A stretch of DNA of 64,000 nt. Origin: JAWSUT01 sp033549345 (GTDB lineage Bacteria > Bacillota > Dethiobacteria > Dethiobacterales > Dethiobacteraceae). The position numbers and the translations under genes were made by a program. This document shows, piece by piece, positions 26,183 to 34,932 of the stretch; within the stretch, counting starts at the first letter, position 1; each line of letters starts with the position of its first letter. The stretch spans positions 62,001 to 126,000 of the forward strand of contig JAWSUT010000001.1 of NCBI GenBank assembly GCA_033549345.1. Direction: 5' to 3'. Below the pieces are notes generated by a model, which searched no databases, was not told the origin of the DNA, and saw only the letters and a program-made list of their open reading frames with translations.

Positions 26183-27286
26183 TTAATCTCTATACTGAAT
26201 ATAGCCTGTAACCAGTAAATCCGTATCATAGTGACTAATCTCAAGATCCGATACATGCCAGGCTTCTTCCACTGTGGCAACACCGATGCCACCCACTGGA
26301 GAAGGTGCCTGATCGCCCCCGAATATCAGGGGAGCCACAAAAAAGTATACCTTCTGAACCAGGCCGCTGGCCAGCAGGGAGTAGTTGAGCATGCTGCCCC
26401 CTTCCACCAGAACAGATGTGATCTGCCGGTTGCCGAGCTCGTCCATGAGCAGGTCCAGCGGTACCCGACCGTTAAGGTCGGCGGGGAGCTGAACCACATC
26501 CACTCCTTTTTCCCGCAGAGCGGCCACATTTTCCTGCGGCGCAGTGTCTGTGGTAAAAATCAGGGTCGTTTCCGGTTTCTCGGTGACAACTTTCATATCC
26601 AGAGTGGTTTTTGCTTTACTGTCTACCACGATACGGAGCGGATTCTTGCCGCCTTCGGGTAAACGTGTGGTCAGGCTGGGATTGTCGGCCAGCAGCGTAC
26701 CGATTCCCACCATAATGGCGTCGTTCTCGTTGCGAAGCCTGTGCCCGAATTCGCGGGAGCGTTCGCCGGATATCCAGCGTGACGCTTTGGTGCGCGTGGC
26801 TATCTTTCCATCCATGGTCATGGCGGCTTTCATGGAGACAAAAGGCCGCTTTTGCGTTATATACCTGATGAATGCTTCATTGAGGCGTTCCGCCTTATCC
26901 TGCAGGACGCCAGTTTTCACTTTAATGCCGGCCTGTTTGAGAATGTTCAGGCCCCGGCCGTTGACAAGCGGGTTGGGGTCCTGCATCGCAGCCACGACCT
27001 TCCTGACGCCGGCATCAATAATCCGGTCCGTGCAGGGCGGAGTTTTCCCCGTATGCGAGCAGGGTTCCAGTGTTACATACAATGTGGCACCGCGGGATTC
27101 TTCCCCCGCAGCTTCGATAGCGATGATTTCCGCGTGAGGCCCGCCGGCTTTTTGATGGTAACCTGTGCCGACAATCTCACCGTCCTTAACCAGGACGGCC
27201 CCTACCATAGGATTCGGGCTGGTTTCACCCGTACCCTGCGCGGCTAAATCAAGCGCGTGCCACATATACCGTTCGTCCGCATCCAT
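26183..27286 (-). CDS. ribD: Bifunctional riboflavin biosynthesis deaminase/reductase
   Basis: 367 residues. The N-terminal cytidine-deaminase-type domain has PHAEIIAIEAAG and TLEPCSHTGKTPPC (zinc ligands). The C-terminal reductase domain has SMKAAMTMDGKIATRTKASRWISG and VEGGSMLNYSLL. Together they deaminate and reduce the pyrimidine from GTP cyclohydrolase. I chose the ATG giving MDADERYMWHALDLAAQG, which matches family N-termini; GAGGTG is 11 bases upstream. A GTG 21 bases earlier is an alternative. The FMN riboswitch and its terminator lie immediately upstream. Confidence 0.94.
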   Translation of the reverse strand: MDADERYMWHALDLAAQGTGETSPNPMVGAVLVKDGEIVGTGYHQKAGGPHAEIIAIEAAGEESRGATLYVTLEPCSHTGKTPPCTDRIIDAGVRKVVAAMQDPNPLVNGRGLNILKQAGIKVKTGVLQDKAERLNEAFIRYITQKRPFVSMKAAMTMDGKIATRTKASRWISGERSREFGHRLRNENDAIMVGIGTLLADNPSLTTRLPEGGKNPLRIVVDSKAKTTLDMKVVTEKPETTLIFTTDTAPQENVAALREKGVDVVQLPADLNGRVPLDLLMDELGNRQITSVLVEGGSMLNYSLLASGLVQKVYFFVAPLIFGGDQAPSPVGGIGVATVEEAWHVSDLEISHYDTDLLVTGYIQYRD

Positions 27287-27322
27287 TTCTCTGTCAACAC
27301 CTCGCACTATTTTTCTCGAAAT

Positions 27323-27350
27323 AAAAACCCCGGGATATTCCCAGGGTTTT
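27323..27350 (-). terminator. Expression-platform terminator of the FMN riboswitch
   Basis: On the minus strand AAAACCCTGGGA pairs with TCCCGGGGTTTTT around an ATA loop, with a T-rich tail. It sits between the riboswitch aptamer and ribD, so FMN binding would be expected to favour termination. Confidence 0.82.
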
Positions 27351-27363
27351 ATGCATGGAAAAG

Positions 27364-27498
27364 ATGACTCCTTCTCCCATCCAGACTATACTGTCGGCTC
27401 CGGAGTTACACCGGATCAGCCTTTTACAGGCTCGCGGGCTTTACCGCCGGTTAGGAATTGAATTGGGTGTACCCATTCTCACCTGACCCTGAAGGAAT
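27364..27498 (-). promoter_or_regulatory. FMN riboswitch (RFN element)
   Basis: On the minus strand the conserved RFN blocks occur in order: TTCAGGGTCAGGTG, AACCGGCGGT, AGCCCGCGA, GATCCGGTG, CCGGAGCCGACAGT and GGATGGGAGAAGGAG. The 5' and 3' ends (CTTCAGG.../...GGAG) can close the P1 stem. The aptamer is followed by an intrinsic terminator and then ribD, the arrangement of a transcription-terminating switch controlling ribD-ribE-ribBA-ribH. Confidence 0.96.
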
Positions 27499-27509
27499 AT
27501 AACGCTATT

Positions 27510-27538
27510 ATTATAGCATAAAGACCGGCTTAAACCAA
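27510..27538 (-). promoter_or_regulatory. Sigma-A-type promoter of the riboflavin operon
   Basis: Minus-strand TTGGTT and TATAAT are separated by 17 bases, ending about 12 bases before the riboswitch. The -35 hexamer lies inside the last codons of rpe. Confidence 0.65.
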
Positions 27539-28183
27539 CTTTTTTTCAGTCTGCAGCATTTTGATGGCCAAAATAACATCATCCTGTCCGAACACGGCTG
27601 TTCCGGCCACCAGCACGGTGGCTCCTGCTGCCGTAACCCGGGATGCATTTTCACTGTTGATGCCGCCGTCAACCTGAATTTCCACCGGTCGGCCCGTCAG
27701 CAGATCTTTTAACTTTTTTATTTTTGGCAGGACCGCCGGAATAAAAGCCTGCCCGCCAAACCCGGGATTCACACTCATAATTAAAACCAGGTCCAAATCA
27801 TCAAGAACATATTCAATGGCCGAAAGCGGAGTGGCGGGATTAAGGGCCACACCGGCCGTGATACCCAGCCCCCGAATCATCTGCACAACACGATGCAGGT
27901 GCTTGCAGGCCTCGGCGGAAACGGTAATCGAATCGGCACCGGCTTCAGCAAATCGCTGCAGGTAACGTTCCGGGTTTTCAATCATCAGATGGACATCGAA
28001 AAAAAGCCGGGATTGTTCACGTAAAGACCTAATCACCTGCGGGCCGAAGGTAATATTGGGCACAAAGTGACCGTCCATCACATCAAAATGAAGCCAGTGC
28101 GCCCCGCCTTCTTCCACTTTTTTCACTTCATCGGCCAGGCGGGAAAAATCGGCCGACAAGAGTGACGGTGCAATCTTGGGCAT
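27530..28183 (-). CDS. rpe: Ribulose-phosphate 3-epimerase
   Basis: Interconverts ribulose and xylulose 5-phosphate in the pentose phosphate pathway. 217 residues with a TIM-barrel pattern. Active-site segments are APSLLSADFSRLADEV, HFDVMDGHFVPNITFGP, FDVHLMIENPERY, LVLIMSVNPGFGGQ and VDGGINSENA, containing the metal-binding H and D residues. It is the last gene of the prpC-prkC-rsgA-rpe run, three bases after rsgA, as in B. subtilis. Its ribosome binding site lies within the rsgA 3' end. Confidence 0.96.
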   Translation of the reverse strand: MPKIAPSLLSADFSRLADEVKKVEEGGAHWLHFDVMDGHFVPNITFGPQVIRSLREQSRLFFDVHLMIENPERYLQRFAEAGADSITVSAEACKHLHRVVQMIRGLGITAGVALNPATPLSAIEYVLDDLDLVLIMSVNPGFGGQAFIPAVLPKIKKLKDLLTGRPVEIQVDGGINSENASRVTAAGATVLVAGTAVFGQDDVILAIKMLQTEKKLV

Positions 28184-28186
28184 TTT

Positions 28187-29053
28187 CTAATAACTCCTCT
28201 CCTGCGCCGTGACTTCTTCGAGAAAGACCAGGTAGTGCTCATAGCGGCTTTTTGCTACCTCGCCGGAAGCCACAGCCTCTTTTACAGCACAGTCCGGTTC
28301 ACTTTTATGCATACAGCCCGCAAAGCGGCAGTGGTGGGCAATCTGAACAAACTCGGGAAAACACAGCGGAAGATCTTCCCTTTTGACATCGGTCAGGTCC
28401 AGTTGACTGAAACCGGGAGTATCTGCAACCAGGCCGCCGCAGTCAAGTGATAATAGTTCCACATGACGTGTTGTGTGTTTCCCGCGTTTGAGTTTTTCGG
28501 ATATTTCTCCTGTTCGCAGCCGCAGGCCCGGCTGGATGCGGTTAAGCAGCGAAGATTTACCGACACCGGATGGGCCGGCCAGGACAGAGACTCTGTCACA
28601 AAGTTCCCGCTGCAGTTCGGAAATCCCCCGCCCCAGTTTTGCGCTGGTCACCAGCAGTTTATAGCCCGCACGGCCGTATAGTGTATGCAAATATTCTTCT
28701 TCCTTATCATGGGGCAGATCATCTTTATTCAGGCAAATAAGCGCGCACAGATTCCTGTTTTCCGCCAGGACAAGCAGTCTGTCCAAAAGCTGAAGCGAGA
28801 GTGGCGGGTTCTGCGGAGCACAGACAATGACAACCTGATCTACATTGGCAACCGGCGGCCGGGCCAGGTAAGTGTCCCGCTCCGCCACTGTTTCCAGTAC
28901 TCCCTCAGTTCCGGAATGAACAGTAAATTCAACACGGTCTCCCACAGCCGGGCTGATGCCGTCTTTTTTCAGCCGGCCGCGTGCCCGGCACTGAAATGTT
29001 TCGCCTTCAGCTGTGCGAACGCTGTAATAACTGCCGATCGCCCTGACAATCAT
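28187..29053 (-). CDS. rsgA: Ribosome small-subunit-dependent GTPase A
   Basis: Circularly permuted GTPase assisting 30S maturation, 288 residues. An N-terminal OB fold (about 1-65) is followed by the permuted G domain: G4 LNKDD, G5 TSAK, G1 GPSGVGKSS and G3 DTPGF. The C-terminal zinc domain has the C-x-H-x-C pattern in HHCRFAGCMHKSEPDC. The ATG has only a poor ribosome binding site; an in-frame stop four codons upstream excludes a longer form. Coupling to prkC (28-base gap) is plausible. Confidence 0.95.
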   Translation of the reverse strand: MIVRAIGSYYSVRTAEGETFQCRARGRLKKDGISPAVGDRVEFTVHSGTEGVLETVAERDTYLARPPVANVDQVVIVCAPQNPPLSLQLLDRLLVLAENRNLCALICLNKDDLPHDKEEEYLHTLYGRAGYKLLVTSAKLGRGISELQRELCDRVSVLAGPSGVGKSSLLNRIQPGLRLRTGEISEKLKRGKHTTRHVELLSLDCGGLVADTPGFSQLDLTDVKREDLPLCFPEFVQIAHHCRFAGCMHKSEPDCAVKEAVASGEVAKSRYEHYLVFLEEVTAQERSY

Positions 29054-29081
29054 GCCGCGCAGTGCTCATCACTCCCGTTTT

Positions 29082-30908
29082 TTATTCTTCAGGGAAGGTC
29101 CTGGTTTTTACCTGGTCCTGCCAGCGGACTTCAACTTCTCCGCTGCCCCAGCCATACGTTACAATCGGCTCCCCATCGTTTTCAAATGTTTCCGTGCGTT
29201 CGCCGTAGGCATCCCGCACAACTACTGTGACCGTTTCCCCTTCGGGAATCTCATCTGTGCTAATTCGAATCTCATGCTGCGGCAGAGTTGACGGGTCGGG
29301 ACCCTGACTGACAGTCAGGTCCACATAATCACCGGGGCGAACTTCCTCATCGGGTTCAGGGAACTGTTCCATGACAAGTCCGGCAACATACCGGTCACTG
29401 TGTTCTTCCTTTATTCCGCGCAGCTCCAGGCCGTATAGCTCCAGCCAGTTTTTGGCATCCTCCACCGGAATACCGCGCAGATCCCGCATAGGAACCGGCC
29501 GCCCTCCCAGGCTCACCACAATCGTCACCGTGGAACCACGGGAAATACGGTGCCCGCGCCCCGGATCCTGCTGAATGACAGTCCCCGACGGTGCCTCATC
29601 ATGCCTTTCAACAAGCTCAACAACGAAGCCCTGGCTGTCAAGAATAAGTTCTGCTTCCCGCTTCATTTTACCCACGACGTCTTCTACCTGAACCAAGTCC
29701 GGACCGGTACTGAGTACCAGCTCAATTTCACGGTTCACTTTAACCCGGCGCCCCGCGGAAGGGGTCTGACGAATCACATGACCGGAAGCAACAGAGTTAC
29801 TGGCCGTCTGCTCCACAATGCGATATTCCAATCCGGCTTCGTCCAGCATATCGGCCGCACGGGACAGGCTCTCTCCCTCAACCGCGGGCACGTCCACTTC
29901 AGGAACGACAAAATAATTACGTAACGCAACGGAGGCGGTTACCAGCAGTGCAATGAACAGCAGTACACCGGCGATGATCGCCCAGCGTTTGCGCGGGCTG
30001 ATTTTCTTTTTTGCCCGCTTTGTGGATTCAGGGCTGCGATCATCCCCTGCATCCGTCCCACCCACAGCAGTGTTTCTGTTTTTTGTTTCCCGGCCCATCA
30101 GCCAGTCAGACAGTTCTTCGGCAATCTCACGGGCCGACCCGTAGCGGTTTTGCGGGTCTTTTTCCACTGCCCTGAGAATAATCCTCTCCACAGCGGGGGG
30201 AATGTCCGGGTTCATGTCCCTGGGTTTGGGGATGGGTTCCTGCAGGTGCATCAGAGCCACGGAAACAGGAGAATCGCCACTGTAGGGAACTTTCCCTGTC
30301 AGCATCTCAAAGAGCACGATTCCCAGGGAGTATATATCCGACTTTTCCTCCGTCTGCGCACCCCGTGCCTGCTCCGGAGAAAAATAATGTACGGAGCCCA
30401 GAATCGCACCGTTATACGTAACCGTTGATGCGGTAACCGCCTGGGCAATCCCGAAATCAGTCACCTTAACACGGCCATCCTCGGTAATTAAAACATTATG
30501 AGGCTTAATATCACGGTGAATAATTCCGTGCTTATGCGCGTTACCCAGAGCATGTGCAATCTGACAGGCATAGTCTACTGCCATCCGTGCCGGCAGATGG
30601 CCTAAATCCTCAATGATTTCCTTAAGTGACTGCCCCTGGATGTATTCCATGACAATATAGTGGATTCCGTCTTCATAACCCACGTCATAAATACTGACAA
30701 TATTCGGATGAGACAGGCTGGCGGCGGCCTGGGCCTCGCGCCGGAAGCGGCGGACAAAATCCTGATCGCTTACATATTCCGGCCTGAGCACTTTTACCGT
30801 TACGTGACGGTTCAACAGGCTGTCCATGCCCTTAAAGACAAAGGCCGTTCCGCCGTCCCCGATTTTTTCCACCACCTGATAGCGGTTACCCAAAATTTTG
30901 CCGATCAT
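29082..30908 (-). CDS. prkC: Serine/threonine protein kinase with PASTA domains (PrkC/Stk1)
   Basis: 608-residue membrane kinase that senses cell-wall fragments. The kinase domain occupies about residues 10-270: glycine loop GDGGTAFVFKG, K39, catalytic D133 in HRDIKPHN, DFG at 151-153 and SPEQ. One membrane helix lies at about 309-329. Outside there are three PASTA repeats (about 335-545) and a C-terminal domain rich in Glu and Arg. In spore formers this kinase can trigger germination in response to muropeptides (family knowledge). GAGGTG precedes the ATG. It is paired with the phosphatase gene upstream. Confidence 0.96.
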   Translation of the reverse strand: MIGKILGNRYQVVEKIGDGGTAFVFKGMDSLLNRHVTVKVLRPEYVSDQDFVRRFRREAQAAASLSHPNIVSIYDVGYEDGIHYIVMEYIQGQSLKEIIEDLGHLPARMAVDYACQIAHALGNAHKHGIIHRDIKPHNVLITEDGRVKVTDFGIAQAVTASTVTYNGAILGSVHYFSPEQARGAQTEEKSDIYSLGIVLFEMLTGKVPYSGDSPVSVALMHLQEPIPKPRDMNPDIPPAVERIILRAVEKDPQNRYGSAREIAEELSDWLMGRETKNRNTAVGGTDAGDDRSPESTKRAKKKISPRKRWAIIAGVLLFIALLVTASVALRNYFVVPEVDVPAVEGESLSRAADMLDEAGLEYRIVEQTASNSVASGHVIRQTPSAGRRVKVNREIELVLSTGPDLVQVEDVVGKMKREAELILDSQGFVVELVERHDEAPSGTVIQQDPGRGHRISRGSTVTIVVSLGGRPVPMRDLRGIPVEDAKNWLELYGLELRGIKEEHSDRYVAGLVMEQFPEPDEEVRPGDYVDLTVSQGPDPSTLPQHEIRISTDEIPEGETVTVVVRDAYGERTETFENDGEPIVTYGWGSGEVEVRWQDQVKTRTFPEE

Positions 30909-30938
30909 CTCTTCACCTCAAGTCTTCCGGGCAAAAGT

Positions 30939-31682
30939 TTACGCCACACAAAAAAGTACCGCAGTAATATTATCATGGCCACCCCGTTCATTGGCCAGCG
31001 CCACAAAACCGGCTAAAACGTCTTTTGGTTCACAGTCAGCCTGCAGCGCCTGGAGGATTTCACTTTCTTCTACCAGGCCGTGCAGTCCGTCCGTGCTGAG
31101 CAAGATTTTGTCTCCGGGCTGGAAAGACTGGGCCATAATATCAAAACGGGCCACATCATCAGTCCCCAAAGCGCGTGTCAGAATATGGCGCTGCGGATGC
31201 CCGTTTGATTCTTCTTCACTAATCTGGCCGTTACGGAGCAGCTGTGAGACCAGGGTATGGTCTTCTGTCAGATGAATGAGTTCATTATTCCGAATCAGGC
31301 ACGCGCGGCTGTCGCCGATATGCGCCACCCAGTATTGATTCCGTGCCTGTAAAACCATGGTCAGTGTCGTGCCCATGCCGGAACGTTCCGGCTTTAACTT
31401 TCCTTCTTCCAGTACGGCACGGTTTGCTGCGGCCAGCATGTCATGTAAAAAATACTGCAGGTTGCGGCCCTTATCCATGGCGGCAGTAATTTCGTCCCTG
31501 TGGTCAGTTAAATACCCTTTTAGCGTTACAAGAGCCAGGGCGCTGGCCACTTCACCGGCAGCGTGCCCACCCATGCCGTCTGCCACGGCACAAAGCAAGA
31601 ACGGCTCACTGTGCCAGATAAGATAACGGTCTTCATTATTATCCCGGACTTTTCCCCTGTCAGTGATCCCGGCGGCTTTCAA
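30939..31682 (-). CDS. prpC: PP2C-type protein phosphatase (PrpC/Stp)
   Basis: Dephosphorylates targets of the neighbouring kinase. About 247 residues. Metal-binding motifs are present: DRGKVRDNNEDRY, AVADGMGGHAAGEVAS, GTTLTM, HIGDSRACLI, LSTDGLHGLV and GGHDNITAVL. Start choice: a TTG with AAGGGGTG six bases before it. A GTG nine bases upstream would add MKH but has no site. Order rlmN-prpC-prkC is the standard Firmicutes arrangement. Confidence 0.94.
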   Translation of the reverse strand: MKAAGITDRGKVRDNNEDRYLIWHSEPFLLCAVADGMGGHAAGEVASALALVTLKGYLTDHRDEITAAMDKGRNLQYFLHDMLAAANRAVLEEGKLKPERSGMGTTLTMVLQARNQYWVAHIGDSRACLIRNNELIHLTEDHTLVSQLLRNGQISEEESNGHPQRHILTRALGTDDVARFDIMAQSFQPGDKILLSTDGLHGLVEESEILQALQADCEPKDVLAGFVALANERGGHDNITAVLFCVA

Positions 31683-31719
31683 ATGCTTCACCCCTTGCTG
31701 ATATTGCCCTTACAACACA

Positions 31720-32766
31720 TTAACAGTTTTCCGTAAAATTATTGCGCAATTGACCGCAGGCCGCAGCAATATCTGCACCCAGCCTGCGGCGAACGGTAAC
31801 GTTCACCTTTCTGTCCCGCAGCATCCGGGCAAAACGGCCCACAACCGGTTGGGGGCTGGGAGATAGGCCCAGTTCCGGCACCGCATTGAGTGGTATCAGG
31901 TTAACATGACTCAGGCGGCCCTTCAGCAGGGCAGCCAGCTCGGCAGCATGCTCAGGCTTGTCGTTTACTCCGTCTATGAGAATATATTCATATGTGATGC
32001 GGCGTCCCGTGACAGCGGCAAATTCATCGCAGGCGGCCAGGAGCGCCTCAAGAGGGTATTTTCTGTTTATCGGCATGATTTTATTGCGTAAAACATTGTT
32101 GGGTGCGTGCAGCGACACAGCAAGCGTCAGCGGCCGGCCGGCAGCAGCCAGTTCCCTGATTTTAGGGGCCAGGCCGGATGTGGACAGTGTGACGTGGCGC
32201 AGGCTCATGCCCAGCCTGTCGGGATCTTCTACTGCTTCCAGAAAAGACATTGTCTCAGTAAAGTTATCAAGCGGTTCACCGGAACCCATCAGTACCAGAC
32301 TTTTTAGTTCCCTGCCCCGCTTCTGCAAAGAATGTTTAACCTGCAGGACCTGAGCCATAATCTCACCTGCAGTGAGGTTGCGAATAAAACCCGGCAGGCC
32401 CGACGCGCAAAACAGACAGCCCATCTTACAGCCGGCCTGCGTAGAGATACATGCGCTGTAGCCGGCTTCGTACGGCAGGATTACAGTCTCAACACTCTGC
32501 CCGTCGGAAAGTACAAACAAATATTTCTCCGTCCCGTCCCCGGATACCTGCCGGGTTTTTTCTTCTAAAAAGCCAAGCCGGCATATTTCACCCAGCCTGG
32601 CACGCAAATCTGTGGGGATGTTCGTCATTTCGGCAAATGAAACGGCGCCTTTCCGATAAACCCAATCAAGAATCTGCCCGGCCCTGTAAGCAGGCTGGCC
32701 GAGGCTCGCCAACAGCCCTTTGAGTTCTTTTGGCGAAAGCTGTAAAAGAGCAGCTTTCTCTTTCAT
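31720..32766 (-). CDS. rlmN: Dual-specificity 23S rRNA/tRNA adenine-C2 methyltransferase RlmN
   Basis: Radical-SAM enzyme methylating A2503 of 23S rRNA and A37 of some tRNAs; 348 residues. The cluster site is CKMGCLFC (CxxxCxxC). The N-terminal helical domain includes QPAYRAGQILDWVYRKG. The SAM-binding GSGEPLDN and the conserved INRKYPLEALLAAC are visible. The C-terminal cysteine of the family's methyl-cysteine pair lies in AACGQL; the partner cysteine is in the middle region. It is downstream of rsmB behind a terminator. Confidence 0.95.
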   Translation of the reverse strand: MKEKAALLQLSPKELKGLLASLGQPAYRAGQILDWVYRKGAVSFAEMTNIPTDLRARLGEICRLGFLEEKTRQVSGDGTEKYLFVLSDGQSVETVILPYEAGYSACISTQAGCKMGCLFCASGLPGFIRNLTAGEIMAQVLQVKHSLQKRGRELKSLVLMGSGEPLDNFTETMSFLEAVEDPDRLGMSLRHVTLSTSGLAPKIRELAAAGRPLTLAVSLHAPNNVLRNKIMPINRKYPLEALLAACDEFAAVTGRRITYEYILIDGVNDKPEHAAELAALLKGRLSHVNLIPLNAVPELGLSPSPQPVVGRFARMLRDRKVNVTVRRRLGADIAAACGQLRNNFTENC

Positions 32767-32833
32767 ATTCTACACATCCCTGCAGGTTGGTGACTATCCG
32801 TGGCAGTCTGCACCAAGTATATCAAAATGCCCC

Positions 32834-32871
32834 CTAAAAAGCAACGCGCAGCCCCTTCGGAGCCGCGCGTT
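32834..32871 (-). terminator. Intrinsic terminator after rsmB
   Basis: On the minus strand AACGCGCGGC pairs with GCTGCGCGTT (one mismatch) around a 9-base loop, followed by GCTTTTTAG. It splits the cluster into rsmB-and-upstream versus rlmN-and-downstream units, at least partly. Confidence 0.75.
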
Positions 32872-32873
32872 CG

Positions 32874-34235
32874 TCAACTTTTCTTCTTCAGACGACTGAT
32901 AAAAAACCCGTCAACCCCGTGCACGTGCGGATAAAGCTGAATGCCCGGCTCTGTGACATCATTTCGCCAGGCCTCAGGTAAAAAGGGGCGTAAATCATCT
33001 GTCTCCATAGATTTGTCCTGCTGCAGAAGAGCCGCTACAACACGGGTCGTCTCTTCAGGCTCATTTGTACATGTACTGTAAACAAGTACACCACCCGGTT
33101 TTAACAGCTCGGAGCAGGCTGTAAGCATCTTTGTCTGCACCCGTGCTAACTGAGCGATGTCTGTTTCTGTACGCCGCCATTTCAGGTCCGGTTTGCGCCG
33201 GATGACACCAAATCCCGAACACGGTACATCCAACAGGATTCGGTCAAACCAACCAAGTTTTCCCGTATCGGCTTCCTGTGCATCCACGCACATGGTTTGC
33301 ACAATGCCGATACCCAGGCGCCTGCAGTTGGCCTCCACCAGTTTTAACCGGTGTGGATGGATATCCAGGGCGACAATCTCGCCGCGGTTTTGCATCAGTG
33401 CCGCCAGATGCGTCGTTTTACCGCCGGGCGCGCTGCAGCCGTCCAGGATACGTTCGCCGGGCTGTGGATCAAGGATGCGCGAGGTAAGCATGGCGCTTTC
33501 CCCCTGTACCTGAAAAAAGCCCTCGCGATAAGCTTCAAGATTTGTCAGACGGCCCGCACCCTGAATGGTTATATGTTCCGGCGTAACATCACCCGGTCTG
33601 GCTTCAATTCCGTTCTCCTGCAACCGGGCCAGCAAACGATCCCTGTCCGTCTTTAACGTGTTGACACGAACCGACAGCGGCGCCGTCCGGTTGTTGGCGG
33701 CCAGCAGGGCCTCTGCGTCCTCGGCACCCAGGCGTTTGAGCCAGCGTTTGACCAGCCATTCCGGGTGCGCGTATTGCAGTGTCAGGTACCGCAACGGGTC
33801 CTCTTCTTTTTTGGGCCAGGGTAGATTATTTTTTTTACGCAAAGCGCCGCGCATCACACCGTTGACAAACGAAGACAGACCGCGTTTTTTCCCGGCCTTG
33901 ACCAACTCCACTGAGGTATTGACGGCGGCCGAGGCAGGAATGCGGTCCAGGTAAAACAGCTGGTAAAACCCGAGCCGCAGAACCCGGCGGATCAGTGAGT
34001 CCAGCTTTTCAGCCGGCCGGTCGGCAACGTGGGTAATCAGCCAGTCCAGTGTGAGCCGGTAGGTAACCACACCGTAGGCAATTTCCGCCGCAAGGCGTTT
34101 ATCCCTGATATCCAGAGATTCCTGCGCCAATATGTCCGACAGTGCGAGATTAACGTAAGCGCCTTCGTCTTCCACGCGTGACAAGACAGACAGGGCCGCC
34201 CGGCGGGCAGCCATCCCCTGCTTCGTGTTCTTCAT
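32874..34235 (-). CDS. rsmB: 16S rRNA (cytosine(967)-C(5))-methyltransferase
   Basis: 453 residues. The N-terminal NusB-like RNA-binding domain covers about 1-140 (ARRAALSVLSRVEDEGAYVNLALSD). The SAM-dependent domain shows DGCSAPGGKTTHLA, the catalytic cysteine in the LLDVPCSGFGVIRRKPDLKW motif and a second cysteine in VYSTCTNEPEE. It starts one base after the stop of the metallopeptidase gene, with a weak site (AGAAG...TTAGG). Order fmt-rsmB-rlmN is typical. Confidence 0.95.
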   Translation of the reverse strand: MKNTKQGMAARRAALSVLSRVEDEGAYVNLALSDILAQESLDIRDKRLAAEIAYGVVTYRLTLDWLITHVADRPAEKLDSLIRRVLRLGFYQLFYLDRIPASAAVNTSVELVKAGKKRGLSSFVNGVMRGALRKKNNLPWPKKEEDPLRYLTLQYAHPEWLVKRWLKRLGAEDAEALLAANNRTAPLSVRVNTLKTDRDRLLARLQENGIEARPGDVTPEHITIQGAGRLTNLEAYREGFFQVQGESAMLTSRILDPQPGERILDGCSAPGGKTTHLAALMQNRGEIVALDIHPHRLKLVEANCRRLGIGIVQTMCVDAQEADTGKLGWFDRILLDVPCSGFGVIRRKPDLKWRRTETDIAQLARVQTKMLTACSELLKPGGVLVYSTCTNEPEETTRVVAALLQQDKSMETDDLRPFLPEAWRNDVTEPGIQLYPHVHGVDGFFISRLKKKS

Positions 34236-34236
34236 C

Positions 34237-34932
34237 CTAACTTCTTCTACCGCGCAAAATCAGCAGGCGCAACAGCTGTGTCAGCGCAACGGCCACCGCG
34301 GCGATATACGTCAGGGCGGCGGCGTTTAACACTTTTTTGGTGGGGCCCACTTCCTCACTGGTGATAAAACCGCTTCCCTCAAGTAGCGCCACAGCTCTGT
34401 TTGATGCATTAAATTCCACAGGCAGCGTGACAACCTGAAAAACAACAGCAAAGGCAAACAGCAAAATACCCACATCCATCAACAAGGCTAAGCCGCTGTT
34501 AGCACCGAAAATCAGGCCGATAAAAAAGAGCGGGAACGCCATACGCGAACCAATATTGGCTACGGGAAAAATATTGTTACGAAATGCCAGCGGCACATAC
34601 GCGTCACCGTGCTGCATGGCATGGCCGGCCTCATGGGCCGCAATACCCAAAGCAGCCAGGGATGTACTCTGATAGACGCCCGGTGAGAGGCGGATGACAC
34701 CCTGACGCGGGTCATAGTGGTCGGTAAGCTGACCCTGGCCCATCTGTACCGGGATGTCCATCAGGCCTGCGTCATCCAACAGGCGCCGCGCAGCCTGGGC
34801 ACCGGTGATGCCGGAGCGGGCATGGACACGAGAATATTTCTTGTACGCCGACTGCACCCGGTTCTGCGCCCACATGGCAAAAATAAACGCCGGAATCACA
34901 ATGACAAAAGTCATGTCACCTAACAGAAACAT
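34237..34932 (-). CDS. Membrane zinc metallopeptidase, YugP family
   Basis: 231 residues. The family signature IAAHEAGHAMQHG contains the HExxH zinc site. Hydrophobic stretches: an N-terminal helix (VIVIPAFIFAMWA), the pair around AFPLFFIGLIFG and LMDVGILLFAFAVVFQVV, and a C-terminal helix. The protein starts at the ATG preceded by GAGGAGG, giving MFLLGDM; the longer frame overlaps the DUF116 gene and lacks a site. It lies between rsmB and DUF116, a frequent clostridial order. Substrates are unknown. Confidence 0.88.
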   Translation of the reverse strand: MFLLGDMTFVIVIPAFIFAMWAQNRVQSAYKKYSRVHARSGITGAQAARRLLDDAGLMDIPVQMGQGQLTDHYDPRQGVIRLSPGVYQSTSLAALGIAAHEAGHAMQHGDAYVPLAFRNNIFPVANIGSRMAFPLFFIGLIFGANSGLALLMDVGILLFAFAVVFQVVTLPVEFNASNRAVALLEGSGFITSEEVGPTKKVLNAAALTYIAAVAVALTQLLRLLILRGRRS

